DNA from: 2-02-FULL-55-14 sp964473365
GTDB taxonomy: Bacteria > Bacteroidota > Ignavibacteria > UBA10030
DNA length: 64,000 nucleotides
Assembly: GCA_964473365.1 (NCBI GenBank)
Contig: CAYYOV010000006.1
Span: forward strand, 31,763 to 95,762
Reading direction: 5' to 3'
Part shown: piece after piece, positions 50,704 through 59,996 of the stretch
How positions within the stretch are numbered: position 1 is the first letter of the stretch
How the letters are laid out: each line of letters opens with the position of its first letter
The notes under the pieces: generated by a model
Databases searched by the model: none
What the model was told of the DNA's origin: nothing
The model's input: the letters and a program-made list of their open reading frames with translations, nothing else
Translations under genes and position numbers: made by a program

Positions 50704-52113
50704 GTGAGCCGGCGCCGCAAAGACATCTTCCTCCCGATCACCACGGCGGTCGTTGACGCGATCGCGATCGAAGCGGCGTTCCTCCTCTCCTACTGGCTCA
50801 GGTTCTCCTCACCGCTGGCAACGCAGTTCCCCGTCACGAAAGGGTATCCGCCGCTCGAAGCCTACGTTCTGGGGTCGCTGTTCGTGATCCCCGTCTGGCT
50901 CTGGTTGTTCTCCCGCCGCGGGATGTATGCATCGCGCCGCAATCTGTACTTCTCCGACGAGTTCTTTGCGCTCGTCCGACTCATCTTCGTCGGCCTGCTG
51001 GTGGTCATGGCAGCGGCGTTCTTCTACCGAACCTTTTCGTACTCACGACTCGTCTTCGGCCTGCTCGGCGTCACGTCGGTGCTGACCCTCTCGATCGGCC
51101 GATGGTCAATGCTCCGGTTCGAGCAGTGGTGGTACCGACAGGGCCGCGACCTCCAGCGTGTCATTGTTGCGGGATCCGGGAGCATCGCGGCACGGCTCGT
51201 CGCATCGCTCCGACACAACCCGGGACTCGGCTACCAGGTGGTGGGCGTGGTGGGAAGCGACACTACGCCGCCGTCAGACGTGGGTGTCCCTCGCTTGGGT
51301 TCGATCGACGACCTCCCGAGGCTCATCGCCGCTGAGCACATCGACATCGTCCTGCTGGCCTTTGGGGAGACCGACCACGCGACCGTCAACCGGCTCGTTC
51401 GAAGTTGCGACGGGTTGAACGTAGAACTCATGATGGTTCCCGATCTGGTCGAACTCTTGACCAGCCATGTGCGCGTACGCGAGATCGACGGAATGCCCTT
51501 CCTGCGGGTCAAGGGGGTGGCCCTTTCGCCGTTCGATGCGTTCACCAAGCGAACATTCGACCTCGTCGCCGCCTCCTGCATCTTGCTGGCGATCAGCCCC
51601 GCGTTCCTGCTCATCGCCCTCCTCGTCAAGCTGACCTCCCGCGGGCCGGTCTTCTACCGCCAAGAGCGGATCGGTCTGGACGGTCTGCCGTTCCCCGTGA
51701 TCAAGTTCCGGTCCATGCGCATGGATGCTGAAAAAGCCTCCGGACCCGTGTGGGCCGTGAAGAACGATCCCCGGACCACACCGATCGGACGCTTCTTGCG
51801 GCGCTTCAGTCTCGACGAACTTCCGCAGCTCATCAACGTGATCCGTGGGGACATGAGTCTCGTCGGCCCACGCCCGGAACGACCGCATTTCGTGGAGCAG
51901 TTCCGGCGTGAGGTCCCCAAGTACCTCGAACGGCACCGGGTCCGCACGGGCATGACCGGCTGGGCCCAGGTGAATGGACTTCGTGGAAACGCTCCCATCG
52001 AAGAGAGGACCAGGTACGATATCTACTATGTCGAGAACTGGTCCCTGGTATTTGACCTGAAGATCATCGCAAAGACGGTCCGTGCGGTGATCTTTGGAGA
52101 GGACGCCTACTGA
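50704..52113 (+). CDS. Polyprenyl (undecaprenyl-phosphate) glycosylphosphotransferase
   Basis: The 469-residue membrane enzyme starts a lipid-linked glycan by moving a sugar 1-phosphate onto undecaprenyl phosphate. The N-terminal half has four membrane segments (about 10 to 130) and a Rossmann-like domain (about 145 to 260). The C-terminal bacterial sugar transferase domain has a membrane helix, GPVFYRQERIGLDG, IKFRSMRMDAE, LDELPQLINVIRGDMSLVGP and TGMTGWAQVNGLRG. The WbaP/WcaJ type usually transfers glucose or galactose phosphate. The start is a GTG at 50704. Confidence 0.88.
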   Translation: MSRRRKDIFLPITTAVVDAIAIEAAFLLSYWLRFSSPLATQFPVTKGYPPLEAYVLGSLFVIPVWLWLFSRRGMYASRRNLYFSDEFFALVRLIFVGLLVVMAAAFFYRTFSYSRLVFGLLGVTSVLTLSIGRWSMLRFEQWWYRQGRDLQRVIVAGSGSIAARLVASLRHNPGLGYQVVGVVGSDTTPPSDVGVPRLGSIDDLPRLIAAEHIDIVLLAFGETDHATVNRLVRSCDGLNVELMMVPDLVELLTSHVRVREIDGMPFLRVKGVALSPFDAFTKRTFDLVAASCILLAISPAFLLIALLVKLTSRGPVFYRQERIGLDGLPFPVIKFRSMRMDAEKASGPVWAVKNDPRTTPIGRFLRRFSLDELPQLINVIRGDMSLVGPRPERPHFVEQFRREVPKYLERHRVRTGMTGWAQVNGLRGNAPIEERTRYDIYYVENWSLVFDLKIIAKTVRAVIFGEDAY

Positions 52114-52138
52114 TCGCTCCCGCACGGAGCCTGACGAC

Positions 52139-52489
52139 ATGATCGCTGCCATCATCTTCCTCATTCACGTCGTCCTCGCGGTCGCGTTGGGATATCGTGG
52201 TCGCAAGGACGGACCCGGCGGAGTCGCTCTCGGCGTCGCGATGGTCGTGCTCCTGTTCGCCATCGGCTGGACCCTTTCGACTTTTCTCACACACTTGATC
52301 TGGCCGGAACGCGGCATCGGACTGCTGATCGACGACTGGGCTGACACTCCGACCAAGCGGTTCCTGTACCGCGAAGTCACAAGTGACACCGCGTCGCTGA
52401 TCCTCCTTACCGTCGGAGAGTTGTTCTTCTATGGCTGGTACTTGAGGAGGGAATCAAAAGAGGCGTCCTTCGGAGGTGGTGCGGTGTAA
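52139..52489 (+). CDS. Small membrane protein, function unknown
   Basis: The 116-residue protein has three predicted membrane segments: AAIIFLIHVVLAVALGY (about 3 to 19), ALGVAMVVLLFAIGWTLSTFL (about 29 to 50) and ASLILLTVGELFFYGWYL (about 84 to 101). A conserved-looking WPERGIG stretch lies between the second and third. I find no family match. It starts 25 bases after the glycosylphosphotransferase gene, with GGAG upstream, and ends before a bidirectional hairpin. Confidence 0.6.
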   Translation: MIAAIIFLIHVVLAVALGYRGRKDGPGGVALGVAMVVLLFAIGWTLSTFLTHLIWPERGIGLLIDDWADTPTKRFLYREVTSDTASLILLTVGELFFYGWYLRRESKEASFGGGAV

Positions 52490-52527
52490 CGGCATCCCAT
52501 TGGTCGCACGAAAGTTGTCACAACACA

Positions 52528-52556
52528 AATGGCCCCCGGTATTCCCGGAGGCCATT
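52528..52556. terminator. Hairpin between converging membrane-protein and tonB genes
   Basis: AATGGCCCCCGG at 52528-52539 pairs with CCGGAGGCCATT at 52545-52556 with one mismatch around a five-base loop. On the minus strand it is followed by TTTGTGTTGT. It can end both transcripts (stops at 52489 and 52613). Confidence 0.75.
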
Positions 52557-52612
52557 GTTCTGTACGAATGAAACGCTCGTTGCCCGTCGAACAGACCGAA
52601 TGACGTCGGTCG

Positions 52613-53410
52613 TTAGCGCAATCGGAAAAGGAACGTCACGATGCAGTCCTGTTCGACCTGAGGCATGGCAGGTGTCAGGGGCTCGAACCGCCAGAGCTGA
52701 AGCTCTTTCATTGCCGCATTTTCAAGGGCTGTGTTCGCCTTCTGGACAGGCTGAACGGCTCGGACTGCACCATTCGGTAGCACCCACGCGCGGATCCGCA
52801 CCTGAGCCCCCACATTCGTTCCTTCCGGGTATGCCGGGAGATCACCGCTCAGTTTCCGCCTCGAGCCGCCTCCAGTCCATTGCACGTCGAACCCAACCCC
52901 CGTACCTGCTCCACCAGTCCCCGGACGGCCAACGCCCTCGCCAACGCTCGTTCCCAGGGGGTCCGAACCCGGCCGGTCGGTCACGCGGCCCGGCATGGCG
53001 ACATTCCTACTGCCGACGGGATCGAGCCTGTCGGCAGGCGCTCGATCGACCCGCTCCGGAGTCGTTTCAGGGCCGGGAAGGTCAAGCTTGTCCGACCGGC
53101 GCGGCACGGTGATGGCTTCATCCGACAGGTCCGGCAGCCGACGTTCCGGCAGAGCCACCCTCCGTTGCGCAGCCGGGGTCGTTGGCTTCTTGCTGGATAC
53201 GATTGGAGCTTGTTTGACGGTCGTGGGCGGAGTTGCGGGCGTCGGAGCAGGCGTCGCCGTGACCTTCGTCGCGGGGAGATTGCCCCATTCAAGTTCGACG
53301 AAATCGGTCCGTACTGTGACCGATGGCATCATCATGAAGAGGGCCAACAGGAGAAGGAGCAGGTGGAAGACGATCGAGGTCGTCCAACCGATGCGCAGTT
53401 CAGGCGTCAT
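52613..53410 (-). CDS. tonB: Energy transducer TonB family protein
   Basis: The 265-residue protein has one N-terminal membrane helix (about 8 to 28), a Pro/Thr/Arg-rich periplasmic linker (about 45 to 165) and a TonB C-terminal domain. The domain has VRIRAWVLPNGAVRAVQPVQ and ELQLWRFEPLTP. TonB couples proton flow through ExbBD to outer-membrane receptors. It is the last gene of the six-gene operon and starts four bases after exbD, so it very probably serves the barrel encoded upstream. Confidence 0.88.
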   Translation of the reverse strand: MTPELRIGWTTSIVFHLLLLLLALFMMMPSVTVRTDFVELEWGNLPATKVTATPAPTPATPPTTVKQAPIVSSKKPTTPAAQRRVALPERRLPDLSDEAITVPRRSDKLDLPGPETTPERVDRAPADRLDPVGSRNVAMPGRVTDRPGSDPLGTSVGEGVGRPGTGGAGTGVGFDVQWTGGGSRRKLSGDLPAYPEGTNVGAQVRIRAWVLPNGAVRAVQPVQKANTALENAAMKELQLWRFEPLTPAMPQVEQDCIVTFLFRLR

Positions 53411-53414
53411 CGCC

Positions 53415-53819
53415 TCACTCGAGGGGTTCGGTGGCGATCAGGAATTTCGATCCACCGGCGGATTTGATCAGGTCCATCGCCTCGACGGCGATCTGCAGAC
53501 TCACCGACTTGTCGGCCTGAATCACGACGACAGGGTCGGTCTGTTCGGTCAGCATGGTCCGAACGCCGTCACGCAGCTGCTCACGCGAAACCGGCCTTGT
53601 GTTCAGGAAGAAGGCGCCGTCGGCGTTCACCGAGACGACGATCTGAGCCTTCGTCCCGCGTTCGCCCATCTCGGCCTTCGGCAATTGCACTTTGACGCCA
53701 GACTGGATGACGTAGGCAGACGAAAGGAGGAAGAAGATGAGAAGCTGGAGAACGACGTCGGTGAGCGACGCGTACGAAAAAGCAGTGAGGAGCGGAGGGC
53801 TCGTCGATCGGAACCGCAT
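53415..53819 (-). CDS. exbD: Biopolymer transport protein ExbD/TolR
   Basis: The 134-residue protein has one membrane helix with the proton-carrying Asp21 in LTDVVLQLLIFFLL. A periplasmic domain follows: GVKVQLPKAEMGERG, VVSVNADGAFFLN and VVIQADKSVSLQ. The pattern is that of ExbD/TolR, partner of ExbB in the proton-driven motor. It lies three bases after exbB and four before tonB. A TolR role is equally compatible with the sequence; the adjacent TonB argues for the Ton branch. Confidence 0.9.
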   Translation of the reverse strand: MRFRSTSPPLLTAFSYASLTDVVLQLLIFFLLSSAYVIQSGVKVQLPKAEMGERGTKAQIVVSVNADGAFFLNTRPVSREQLRDGVRTMLTEQTDPVVVIQADKSVSLQIAVEAMDLIKSAGGSKFLIATEPLE

Positions 53820-53822
53820 GCG

Positions 53823-54461
53823 TCAACCCTTCTCGGGCGACTGCTCGAGCTTGCCAGACCGGACCAGGTCGAGGAATTCTTCCGAGCCACTTTCCATCTC
53901 GAAGACGAACCGGCCCACCTTCGAGACGAAGTAGTTGTAGAAGCCGTATGCGGGAATGCCGACGAAGAGACCGAACGCGGTCGTCAGAAGAGCTTCCCAG
54001 ATGCCACCGGCGAGGTCCGCGGGCGAAGCGGTTCCCCCGAGCGACTGGATCATTTGAAACGCGCCGATCATGCCTGTGACGGTCCCCAAGAACCCGAGGA
54101 GCGGAGCGATTCCGGCAACATTTGCGAGGACACCGAGGCGTTCTTCAAGCTTGAATGCTTCCGCCTTTCCCGCATTCTCGATGGCCTCCCGAACGCGCTC
54201 GTGTCCTTCAGGGTAGATCGTCAAACCGCGCTTCAGGATATTAGCCAGTGGGGCATCGGTCTTCGAACAGAAGTTGACCGCCGCCATCAGGTCCCCCTTC
54301 TGGAGGACGGACCGGAGCTTGAGGAGGAATTGTCCTGCATCGATCCGGGCGCGCCGCAGCACGAGCCAACGCTCGACGATGACGACAGCACCGATGATCG
54401 ACGTCAGGAGAATAGGCCACATCACGACGCCGCCGCGCAGGAAGAGATCAAGCAAGCTCAT
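53823..54461 (-). CDS. exbB: MotA/TolQ/ExbB proton channel family protein
   Basis: The 212-residue protein has three membrane segments at about 8 to 30, 113 to 137 and 152 to 182. The family core is GVLANVAGIAPLLGFLGTVTGMIGAFQ followed by LLTTAFGLFVGIPAYGFYNYF. A cytoplasmic helical loop lies between the first two. ExbB pentamers form the proton channel with ExbD. AGGACCT lies before the ATG at 54461. The 87-base gap to the upstream SPOR gene has no promoter or terminator that I can see. Confidence 0.9.
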   Translation of the reverse strand: MSLLDLFLRGGVVMWPILLTSIIGAVVIVERWLVLRRARIDAGQFLLKLRSVLQKGDLMAAVNFCSKTDAPLANILKRGLTIYPEGHERVREAIENAGKAEAFKLEERLGVLANVAGIAPLLGFLGTVTGMIGAFQMIQSLGGTASPADLAGGIWEALLTTAFGLFVGIPAYGFYNYFVSKVGRFVFEMESGSEEFLDLVRSGKLEQSPEKG

Positions 54462-54548
54462 AGGTCCTCGAGAGGGGGCCGAAGGTCACCGCGCGGTCCG
54501 GCAATCCACCGGACCGCAACAGGCCCAACGGGTACGAAACGCGTCCGG

Positions 54549-55211
54549 TCACTTCGACCGAACGCGGTCGATCACGTAGTTGGAGCGGATCTGCTCAGCA
54601 AACGTCGAAACCGCCGATTTGGCATCCTGACGGGTCGGATATCGACCGATCCGCACGGTATACCAATCGCCACCTTGCATCGGCACCTTTTCGACGAACG
54701 CGGGATAACCGGCGATCTCCAGGTTCTGGAGAACGTCATCGGCCTTCACCTTTTCGCGGAACGCCACGACCTGGATCGTGTAGTCGCCCTTCATGTCCTT
54801 CAGACCGGGAGACTCGCCGGCAGGCTCGTTCTTCTCGGCGGTCTTCCCTGCCGGTGCCGTTTCCTCCAAAGGCGTTGTTTCGAGGAGCGAAAGGTCTTCC
54901 GCACCCTCGGCCGACGCCATCGTGTCCTGAGGCTCTTCGGCGAAGGTCTGATCGTTGTACTGGTCCGGAGGATATTGTTCGTCGGGCACCTGAACGATCG
55001 TCTGCGGCTTCTTGCCCCACAGGTGCACGATCCCACGGCTGTTCAGCACGTACAACAATCCTGCGATGATCAGAACCACGAGGGATAGGATGATGACCAA
55101 TCGCAGCGAACTTCCGCCACCGCCGCCTCCCTTTCTAGCCGGTTTCTCCGACTCAGATGCGAGCGATTCTTCGCCCGATGGCTCATCATCGATCAGGTTC
55201 AGGTCAGGCAT
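54549..55211 (-). CDS. SPOR-domain membrane protein
   Basis: The 220-residue protein has a cytoplasmic N-terminus with a Gly-rich stretch and one membrane helix at about 35 to 56 (LRLVIILSLVVLIIAGLLYV). An acidic linker precedes a C-terminal SPOR domain (about 143 to 215: YTIQVVAFREKVKADDV, GGDWYTVRIGRYPTRQDA). SPOR domains bind denuded glycan strands at division septa. An AAGGAGG site lies seven bases before the ATG. It links the Ton operon to the cell wall. Confidence 0.85.
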   Translation of the reverse strand: MPDLNLIDDEPSGEESLASESEKPARKGGGGGGSSLRLVIILSLVVLIIAGLLYVLNSRGIVHLWGKKPQTIVQVPDEQYPPDQYNDQTFAEEPQDTMASAEGAEDLSLLETTPLEETAPAGKTAEKNEPAGESPGLKDMKGDYTIQVVAFREKVKADDVLQNLEIAGYPAFVEKVPMQGGDWYTVRIGRYPTRQDAKSAVSTFAEQIRSNYVIDRVRSK

Positions 55212-55248
55212 AGGAAGCCTCCTTGAGTTGAATGAAAATCACCATGCG

Positions 55249-56901
55249 TTACCACGCCAGGGCGATCCCGGCGGACAACCGGAAGGGGGGTTCCTGAAGA
55301 CCCTTCCAGTGCTGATAGACCGTATTCGTAAGGTTCGTCGCCTCGAGCCACACGGAGAGCGATGAGAGCAAGGCATACTTCCCGGAGACATCAATGACGG
55401 CATAGCCCGGTAGCATCAGGGAACTGGTCGACACCTGCGACTCACGCGTGTGGACGATCTGAAGCCCCGCCGCGGCGGTGAAACTCGGCGTCAGGACTGC
55501 CGCATACGAGAACCGAGCCTCGAACGCCGGCCAATACGGAATCCGAAGGCCGCTGCTGGAATTTCGCGAAGTCCTGACAATGACCGTCGCGGCAAAATAG
55601 TCATTCCCTCGCATCTTTGCAATACACTCTGCGCGAACGGCACTCATCGAGGCATCACCATACAGCCACGAAGCGACACCCCGTCCGGTCGAATCGGACA
55701 CGAAGGGAAGATCATGAGCTGTTCCCGCTTCCACTTCTACCCTGGTTCGAACGTCCGGCGTCCAATCGGATTCGAGTCCGAACCGCCCGGCATTGTACCA
55801 ATGGCCAAACCGGAGAGGGGTTTGGGCGTCGATGAAACGATGCCGTTCGAGAGATGACACAAGTGTAACCTCCTCGACGCGCGGCTCGAAGGCACCGACC
55901 AAACGGTGCTGTTCATCGATCGATAGTTGGGCCCTGATCGTGGGAAGGAACACAAACCGACTCTGACCGCTATTTCCGTTCACGATCGCCGCTCTCAGCC
56001 CTCCGGACAGCCACACCGACCCAACCGGTTGCCATCGGCTTTGGAGCCCGATTTCTGTCAGCCCTGTCGAGGGAAATGGCGTTCCAGAGCGACGGGACGA
56101 AAGATTCGACAGCGCGACACCGATCGGGAACCCTGCGATATCGCCATCTGCCTGGACCCGGAGCCGCGTCGAACCTTCGGTCACATGGGCTGATGAGTCG
56201 TCGACGGAGGACGATCCGAACCGGAGCGCCGCCGAGGCGGCCCATGAACCCACAAAGCCGCGAAGTCCTGCTCCACCGTCGAACGAAGAGATCTTCCTCC
56301 GTTCCCATGGGGTCTGCGTCCCGTACCAGTGATACGATCGAGAATCGAAACCCAGCTCGCTCGATAGCGTCGCATGTCGAAGCCCGGCCGTCTCGAGGTC
56401 GACTGGAACATCGATCGAACCGTCGACCTCCCCTTCCGACCATGACGTCCAGGGTGCGAAGCCCGAAGAACGGCCGTATCGTCCGTTGACTCCGATGCGA
56501 CTCCAGTTCAAGACAGGCCGGACCGATGCCAAGACCTGCGGCATCATGAATGAACCGATCCCTGCCTTCAGGTAGCCTGCAAACCCTGAGGGCGCACCGA
56601 TCGACGGACGATCGGAGATCAGGGAGCTCGGGGCTGGGGCTACAGACCGATCTCGCACAGGAGCTGCCCCCGCAACCTGGATATTCGCGGTCGGGTCACC
56701 GTCTTCGAGCCGCTTTTCCACGCGCGGGAGGTCCACGAACGCTATGCCGGTGATGATGTATTCCGGCAGGTCGATCGTCGGAAGCTGTGAGGTGACCGAA
56801 TCCCTCGGCGTCGCGAGATCACGCCGGTCTGGCGGGGTCGGGCGCTCCTGGGCCGGCGCGACCGACAGCGCCGCCATCAGAACAGGCACGAGACGTCTCA
56901 T
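55249..56901 (-). CDS. Outer-membrane beta-barrel protein with TonB-box-like N-terminus, no plug domain
   Basis: The 550-residue protein has a short signal peptide (LVPVLMAALSVAPAQE), a linker with TIDLPEYIITG near residue 45, and then long alternating beta-strand sequence. It ends in PFRLSAGIALAW with a terminal aromatic, as in barrel proteins. The linker phrase resembles a TonB box, but I see no room for a full TonB-receptor plug domain. WLEATNLTNTVYQ near the end is typical of TonB-dependent receptors. I chose the ATG at 56901, which overlaps the preceding stop by one base (TGATG). Confidence 0.68.
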   Translation of the reverse strand: MRRLVPVLMAALSVAPAQERPTPPDRRDLATPRDSVTSQLPTIDLPEYIITGIAFVDLPRVEKRLEDGDPTANIQVAGAAPVRDRSVAPAPSSLISDRPSIGAPSGFAGYLKAGIGSFMMPQVLASVRPVLNWSRIGVNGRYGRSSGFAPWTSWSEGEVDGSIDVPVDLETAGLRHATLSSELGFDSRSYHWYGTQTPWERRKISSFDGGAGLRGFVGSWAASAALRFGSSSVDDSSAHVTEGSTRLRVQADGDIAGFPIGVALSNLSSRRSGTPFPSTGLTEIGLQSRWQPVGSVWLSGGLRAAIVNGNSGQSRFVFLPTIRAQLSIDEQHRLVGAFEPRVEEVTLVSSLERHRFIDAQTPLRFGHWYNAGRFGLESDWTPDVRTRVEVEAGTAHDLPFVSDSTGRGVASWLYGDASMSAVRAECIAKMRGNDYFAATVIVRTSRNSSSGLRIPYWPAFEARFSYAAVLTPSFTAAAGLQIVHTRESQVSTSSLMLPGYAVIDVSGKYALLSSLSVWLEATNLTNTVYQHWKGLQEPPFRLSAGIALAW

Positions 56902-59900
56902 CAACCGAGCACCCCCAGGCGCTGTTCCGCTTCTTTGCGCACCGCCTCCTCCGGCTTGCGCTTGAGCAGGTCACGATACGTCTCTTTCGCCCGGGCTTTA
57001 TCCCCCGCCCGCTCATAGGCGCGACCGGCTTCGAGCATCGCGCGATCGACCCATGAGGGATAGGACGTGAAGACATATCGCACGCGCAAGAAAGCCGTGG
57101 CTGCTTGCTTCCAGTCGGAGACAGATGCCCACGTCTCCCCGACAACGAATTGCGCCTCGGCGCCGATCTCGTCGGTACGCGATGCGACAACCCGTTGCGC
57201 GAGCGCCCGCGCCGACGACGGATCACCGGAGGTCAGCGTCAACCGGGCGATGCCGAGTCGGGCGCGATCAGCCGCCGGGCTCGCGTCCCATCGTCGCACG
57301 ACATCCTCCCATATCCGGCGCGCTTCAGGAGCGTTGCCGTTATTGAGGAAGAGGCGCCCCTTGCGGTAGAGCACCTCGGACAACACCTCGCCATCTGAAG
57401 CGAATTGTTTCTCGGACCGCCCGATCAGATCCAACGTGCGCGCGCCGTCACCAGCCGCCATAACCAGGTCGATCGATTCGATCGCGGCCGGACCGGCAAA
57501 GCGACCCTGAAGCCCCGATGCGGCTTCGAACGCTTTTAAAGCCTCCGTGGACTCGCCCAACGCAACGAGCGATCGGCCCAGCCAGTACTGCGCCTGGCCC
57601 TGATCACGGCCGGCCGGGACCGTGGACAGATACATCCGATAGGCGCTCGCGGCGCCAGCATAATTCTTCTGGCCGTAGAGAAGTTCGGCCTTCTTCAATT
57701 GGAGGTCGACGGCTGCGGAAGAACCCTGATTCTCGCGAATGAACTGGTCGATGACCGTGGCCGCCTCTTTCTCCTTCCCTTGCGCGACGAGCGCATACTG
57801 CAGTCCCACCATGGCGTCGGCGATGAGGCGGTGGTCCGGGAAGCGACGGATCAGCTCACGATACGCGGCCTCTGCGGCCGAATACTGCTGCAGGTTGTAG
57901 TACGAGTCGCCGAGACTGTAGAACGCGCGGGGCGCCGCATCGGCTGTCGGATAGTTCCTGATGACCTTCTGGAACTCCTTGATCGCCTCTGTGTACTCTT
58001 TCCGTTGGAAGTTTACCCAGCCCATGGCGTACTGCGCGTCATCCGCCAGGGGTGAGGTGGGCATGGTCCGGACGAGTTCGGCAAACTGCTTGTAGGCCTC
58101 GGTGAAATCGTTCGCCCGATAAGCAGCCTGCGCGGCCTGGTAGGCGGCGTAGTCGTTCGAGGCGCTGTCCGGAAACGTCCTCAGGACCGACCGATAGATC
58201 TGCCCGGCCCGAACGTATTCCTTCACCGCGAAGAGCGCGTCGGCCTGACGGAGACGCGCATCGTAGGCGAAGGCGCCACGAGGAGCGGACTGCACCAACC
58301 GGTCAAAAGCCGCGGCGGACTCCTGATAGCGACCGAGCTTGTAGAGCGACCATCCTTCTCCATATGCCGCATCCAAACGGCGGGGATGATTCCCATCAGC
58401 AGCGATCCCCCGGTAGAGCGGCAAAGCTCGATCGTAGGCTCCGCGGCGATACTCAGCCTCAGCCTGCCAGTAGACTGCCTCGGCTGACCGAGGATGCTGC
58501 GGGTACTTCGTGATGAACGCACCAAAGTCGATCGCTGCCTGCTCGTATGACCTGGCACGGAAGGACGCCCACGCCGCCTGAAAATCCGCCGCCAGGACCA
58601 CATCGAAGCGCGCTCCAGGCACCGCTGCTGCATCTCGCAGCCGCTCCCTCGCTCCCGCGAGATCCCCTTCGCGCAGCATTGCGTCACCGATGATCCTCAG
58701 CGCATCCGCCTTCACATCCGAATCAGGGTACGTCTGCACCACGCGTTCGGCCGTCGAACGGGCACCGGCGACGTCGCCCCGAACAAGGAGCAGATCTGAG
58801 AGATCGACGAGTGCGTTGTCGGCAAACGTGCCGTTCGGCTCAAGGGTGACGGACCGGCGAAAGGATTCGATCGCAGCGACAGTGTCACGTCGCATCCGGT
58901 CCGTTGTTCCTTTCCGGTACATGGCTGCCGCCGCCCGTGGGCCACCACGTCCGGCCACTTCGCCGAATACGATCGAGGCCGAATCGAGCTTCGACATCTG
59001 GAACAATGTCCAACCCAGACCATACAATCCATCATCCGAGAGGGGATGGCTCGGATGGTCGGCAACAAACCGCAGATATGCGTCGCGTGCTGCGGGGAAT
59101 TGTTTCAATCGCTCATACGATTCGGCGATGAGATAGTCGGCCTGACCGGCCTCAAGCGGAGCCGAGATCGAGGAGCGTTCCTGCTTCAAAACGGTCAGCG
59201 CGCCCCGATAGTCTTCCAGGCCGAACCGGCATTCGGCGACGCGAATCCGAGCCGCCGGGACCAATGAGCTGGAAGGCAGGGAATCGATCAGGGTCCGATA
59301 GGAGGTCATCGCATCAGCGAATCGCCGGTCCGTTTGGCGCGACCAGCCGATGGCGTAGAGCGCATAGTCCTTGTAGGGATTCGACGGAAAGTGCTCGTAC
59401 GAGAGCGTGTAGTACTTGATGGCCGTCTCACGTTCACCCATCACCGTGTAGGATTCGCCGAGCCAATACGCCGCCTCCCCCGCAAGGGAACTCTGCGAAA
59501 ATCCGTCGAGCACGGTCTTGAACGACACCACCGCGTCTGAGGGACGGGAAAGAGCAAGGTAGGATTGGCCGGTCCGGAAATGGGCGTCATCAGCAAGCGC
59601 AGCGGCTGGGAATTCGGTCACTAGTCGCGTGTAGGCCGGGAGGGCGTCTGAATAGAGACCTTGGAGATACGAGCATTCGCCCAGCATGAACAGGGCATCC
59701 TGACGGCGGATGCTCGATGGATACTTGGAGACGAAGGCCTCCAATTGCTCCTTCGCCAATCCGTAGAGCTTGTCCTGAAACAGGCCATAGCCAAATGTAT
59801 AGTCCTGATCCTCTGCCGCCGATCGCTGAGCAGGCGGAGAGGCCACTTGCCCAAAAAGCAGGGTCGTGGAGGCAACCAAGATGATCAGGCTCGAAATCAG

Positions 59901-59924
59901 TCTCTGGGGGGCAACGGCTTGCAT
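56901..59924 (-). CDS. Large exported TPR-repeat protein of the Ton operon
   Basis: The 1007-residue protein has a signal peptide (LISSLIILVASTTLLFGQVA, about 9 to 28). Some two dozen TPR-like helical repeats follow over its whole length: GLAKEQLEAFVSKYPSSIRR, TRLVTEFPAAALADDAHFRT, KEFQKVIRNYPTADAAPRAF. The repeats match the YbgF/CpoB and BamD-like TPR style with periodic YP and DA positions. It is the first gene of the operon and overlaps the barrel gene. A periplasmic scaffold role is likely but not shown. Confidence 0.8.
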   Translation of the reverse strand: MQAVAPQRLISSLIILVASTTLLFGQVASPPAQRSAAEDQDYTFGYGLFQDKLYGLAKEQLEAFVSKYPSSIRRQDALFMLGECSYLQGLYSDALPAYTRLVTEFPAAALADDAHFRTGQSYLALSRPSDAVVSFKTVLDGFSQSSLAGEAAYWLGESYTVMGERETAIKYYTLSYEHFPSNPYKDYALYAIGWSRQTDRRFADAMTSYRTLIDSLPSSSLVPAARIRVAECRFGLEDYRGALTVLKQERSSISAPLEAGQADYLIAESYERLKQFPAARDAYLRFVADHPSHPLSDDGLYGLGWTLFQMSKLDSASIVFGEVAGRGGPRAAAAMYRKGTTDRMRRDTVAAIESFRRSVTLEPNGTFADNALVDLSDLLLVRGDVAGARSTAERVVQTYPDSDVKADALRIIGDAMLREGDLAGARERLRDAAAVPGARFDVVLAADFQAAWASFRARSYEQAAIDFGAFITKYPQHPRSAEAVYWQAEAEYRRGAYDRALPLYRGIAADGNHPRRLDAAYGEGWSLYKLGRYQESAAAFDRLVQSAPRGAFAYDARLRQADALFAVKEYVRAGQIYRSVLRTFPDSASNDYAAYQAAQAAYRANDFTEAYKQFAELVRTMPTSPLADDAQYAMGWVNFQRKEYTEAIKEFQKVIRNYPTADAAPRAFYSLGDSYYNLQQYSAAEAAYRELIRRFPDHRLIADAMVGLQYALVAQGKEKEAATVIDQFIRENQGSSAAVDLQLKKAELLYGQKNYAGAASAYRMYLSTVPAGRDQGQAQYWLGRSLVALGESTEALKAFEAASGLQGRFAGPAAIESIDLVMAAGDGARTLDLIGRSEKQFASDGEVLSEVLYRKGRLFLNNGNAPEARRIWEDVVRRWDASPAADRARLGIARLTLTSGDPSSARALAQRVVASRTDEIGAEAQFVVGETWASVSDWKQAATAFLRVRYVFTSYPSWVDRAMLEAGRAYERAGDKARAKETYRDLLKRKPEEAVRKEAEQRLGVLG

Positions 59925-59939
59925 CAGACCTCTAAGAAT

Positions 59940-59991
59940 TTGCTTAAACGGTGCCTTGCTTAAAGTTGCGTACTAGACCAGAGTGCTTAAT
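59940..59991 (-). repeat. TTGCTTAAA direct repeats in the Ton operon leader
   Basis: TTGCTTAAA occurs at 59940-59948 and again at 59956-59964, exactly 16 bases apart. A related GTGCTTAAT is at 59983-59991. They lie between the predicted transcription start (near 59990) and the ATG at 59924. They could be operator half-sites or an RNA-level control element. The function is inferred only from position and repetition. Confidence 0.5.
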
Positions 59992-59996
59992 GTCTC

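Noticed and set aside
52995..55088. A long open frame on the plus strand of nearly 700 codons
   Set aside because: It is antisense to exbD, exbB and the SPOR gene, whose products have clear family motifs. The plus-strand translation is low-complexity, rich in Arg, Asp and His, and matches nothing; it follows from the G+C-rich codon bias of the real genes.
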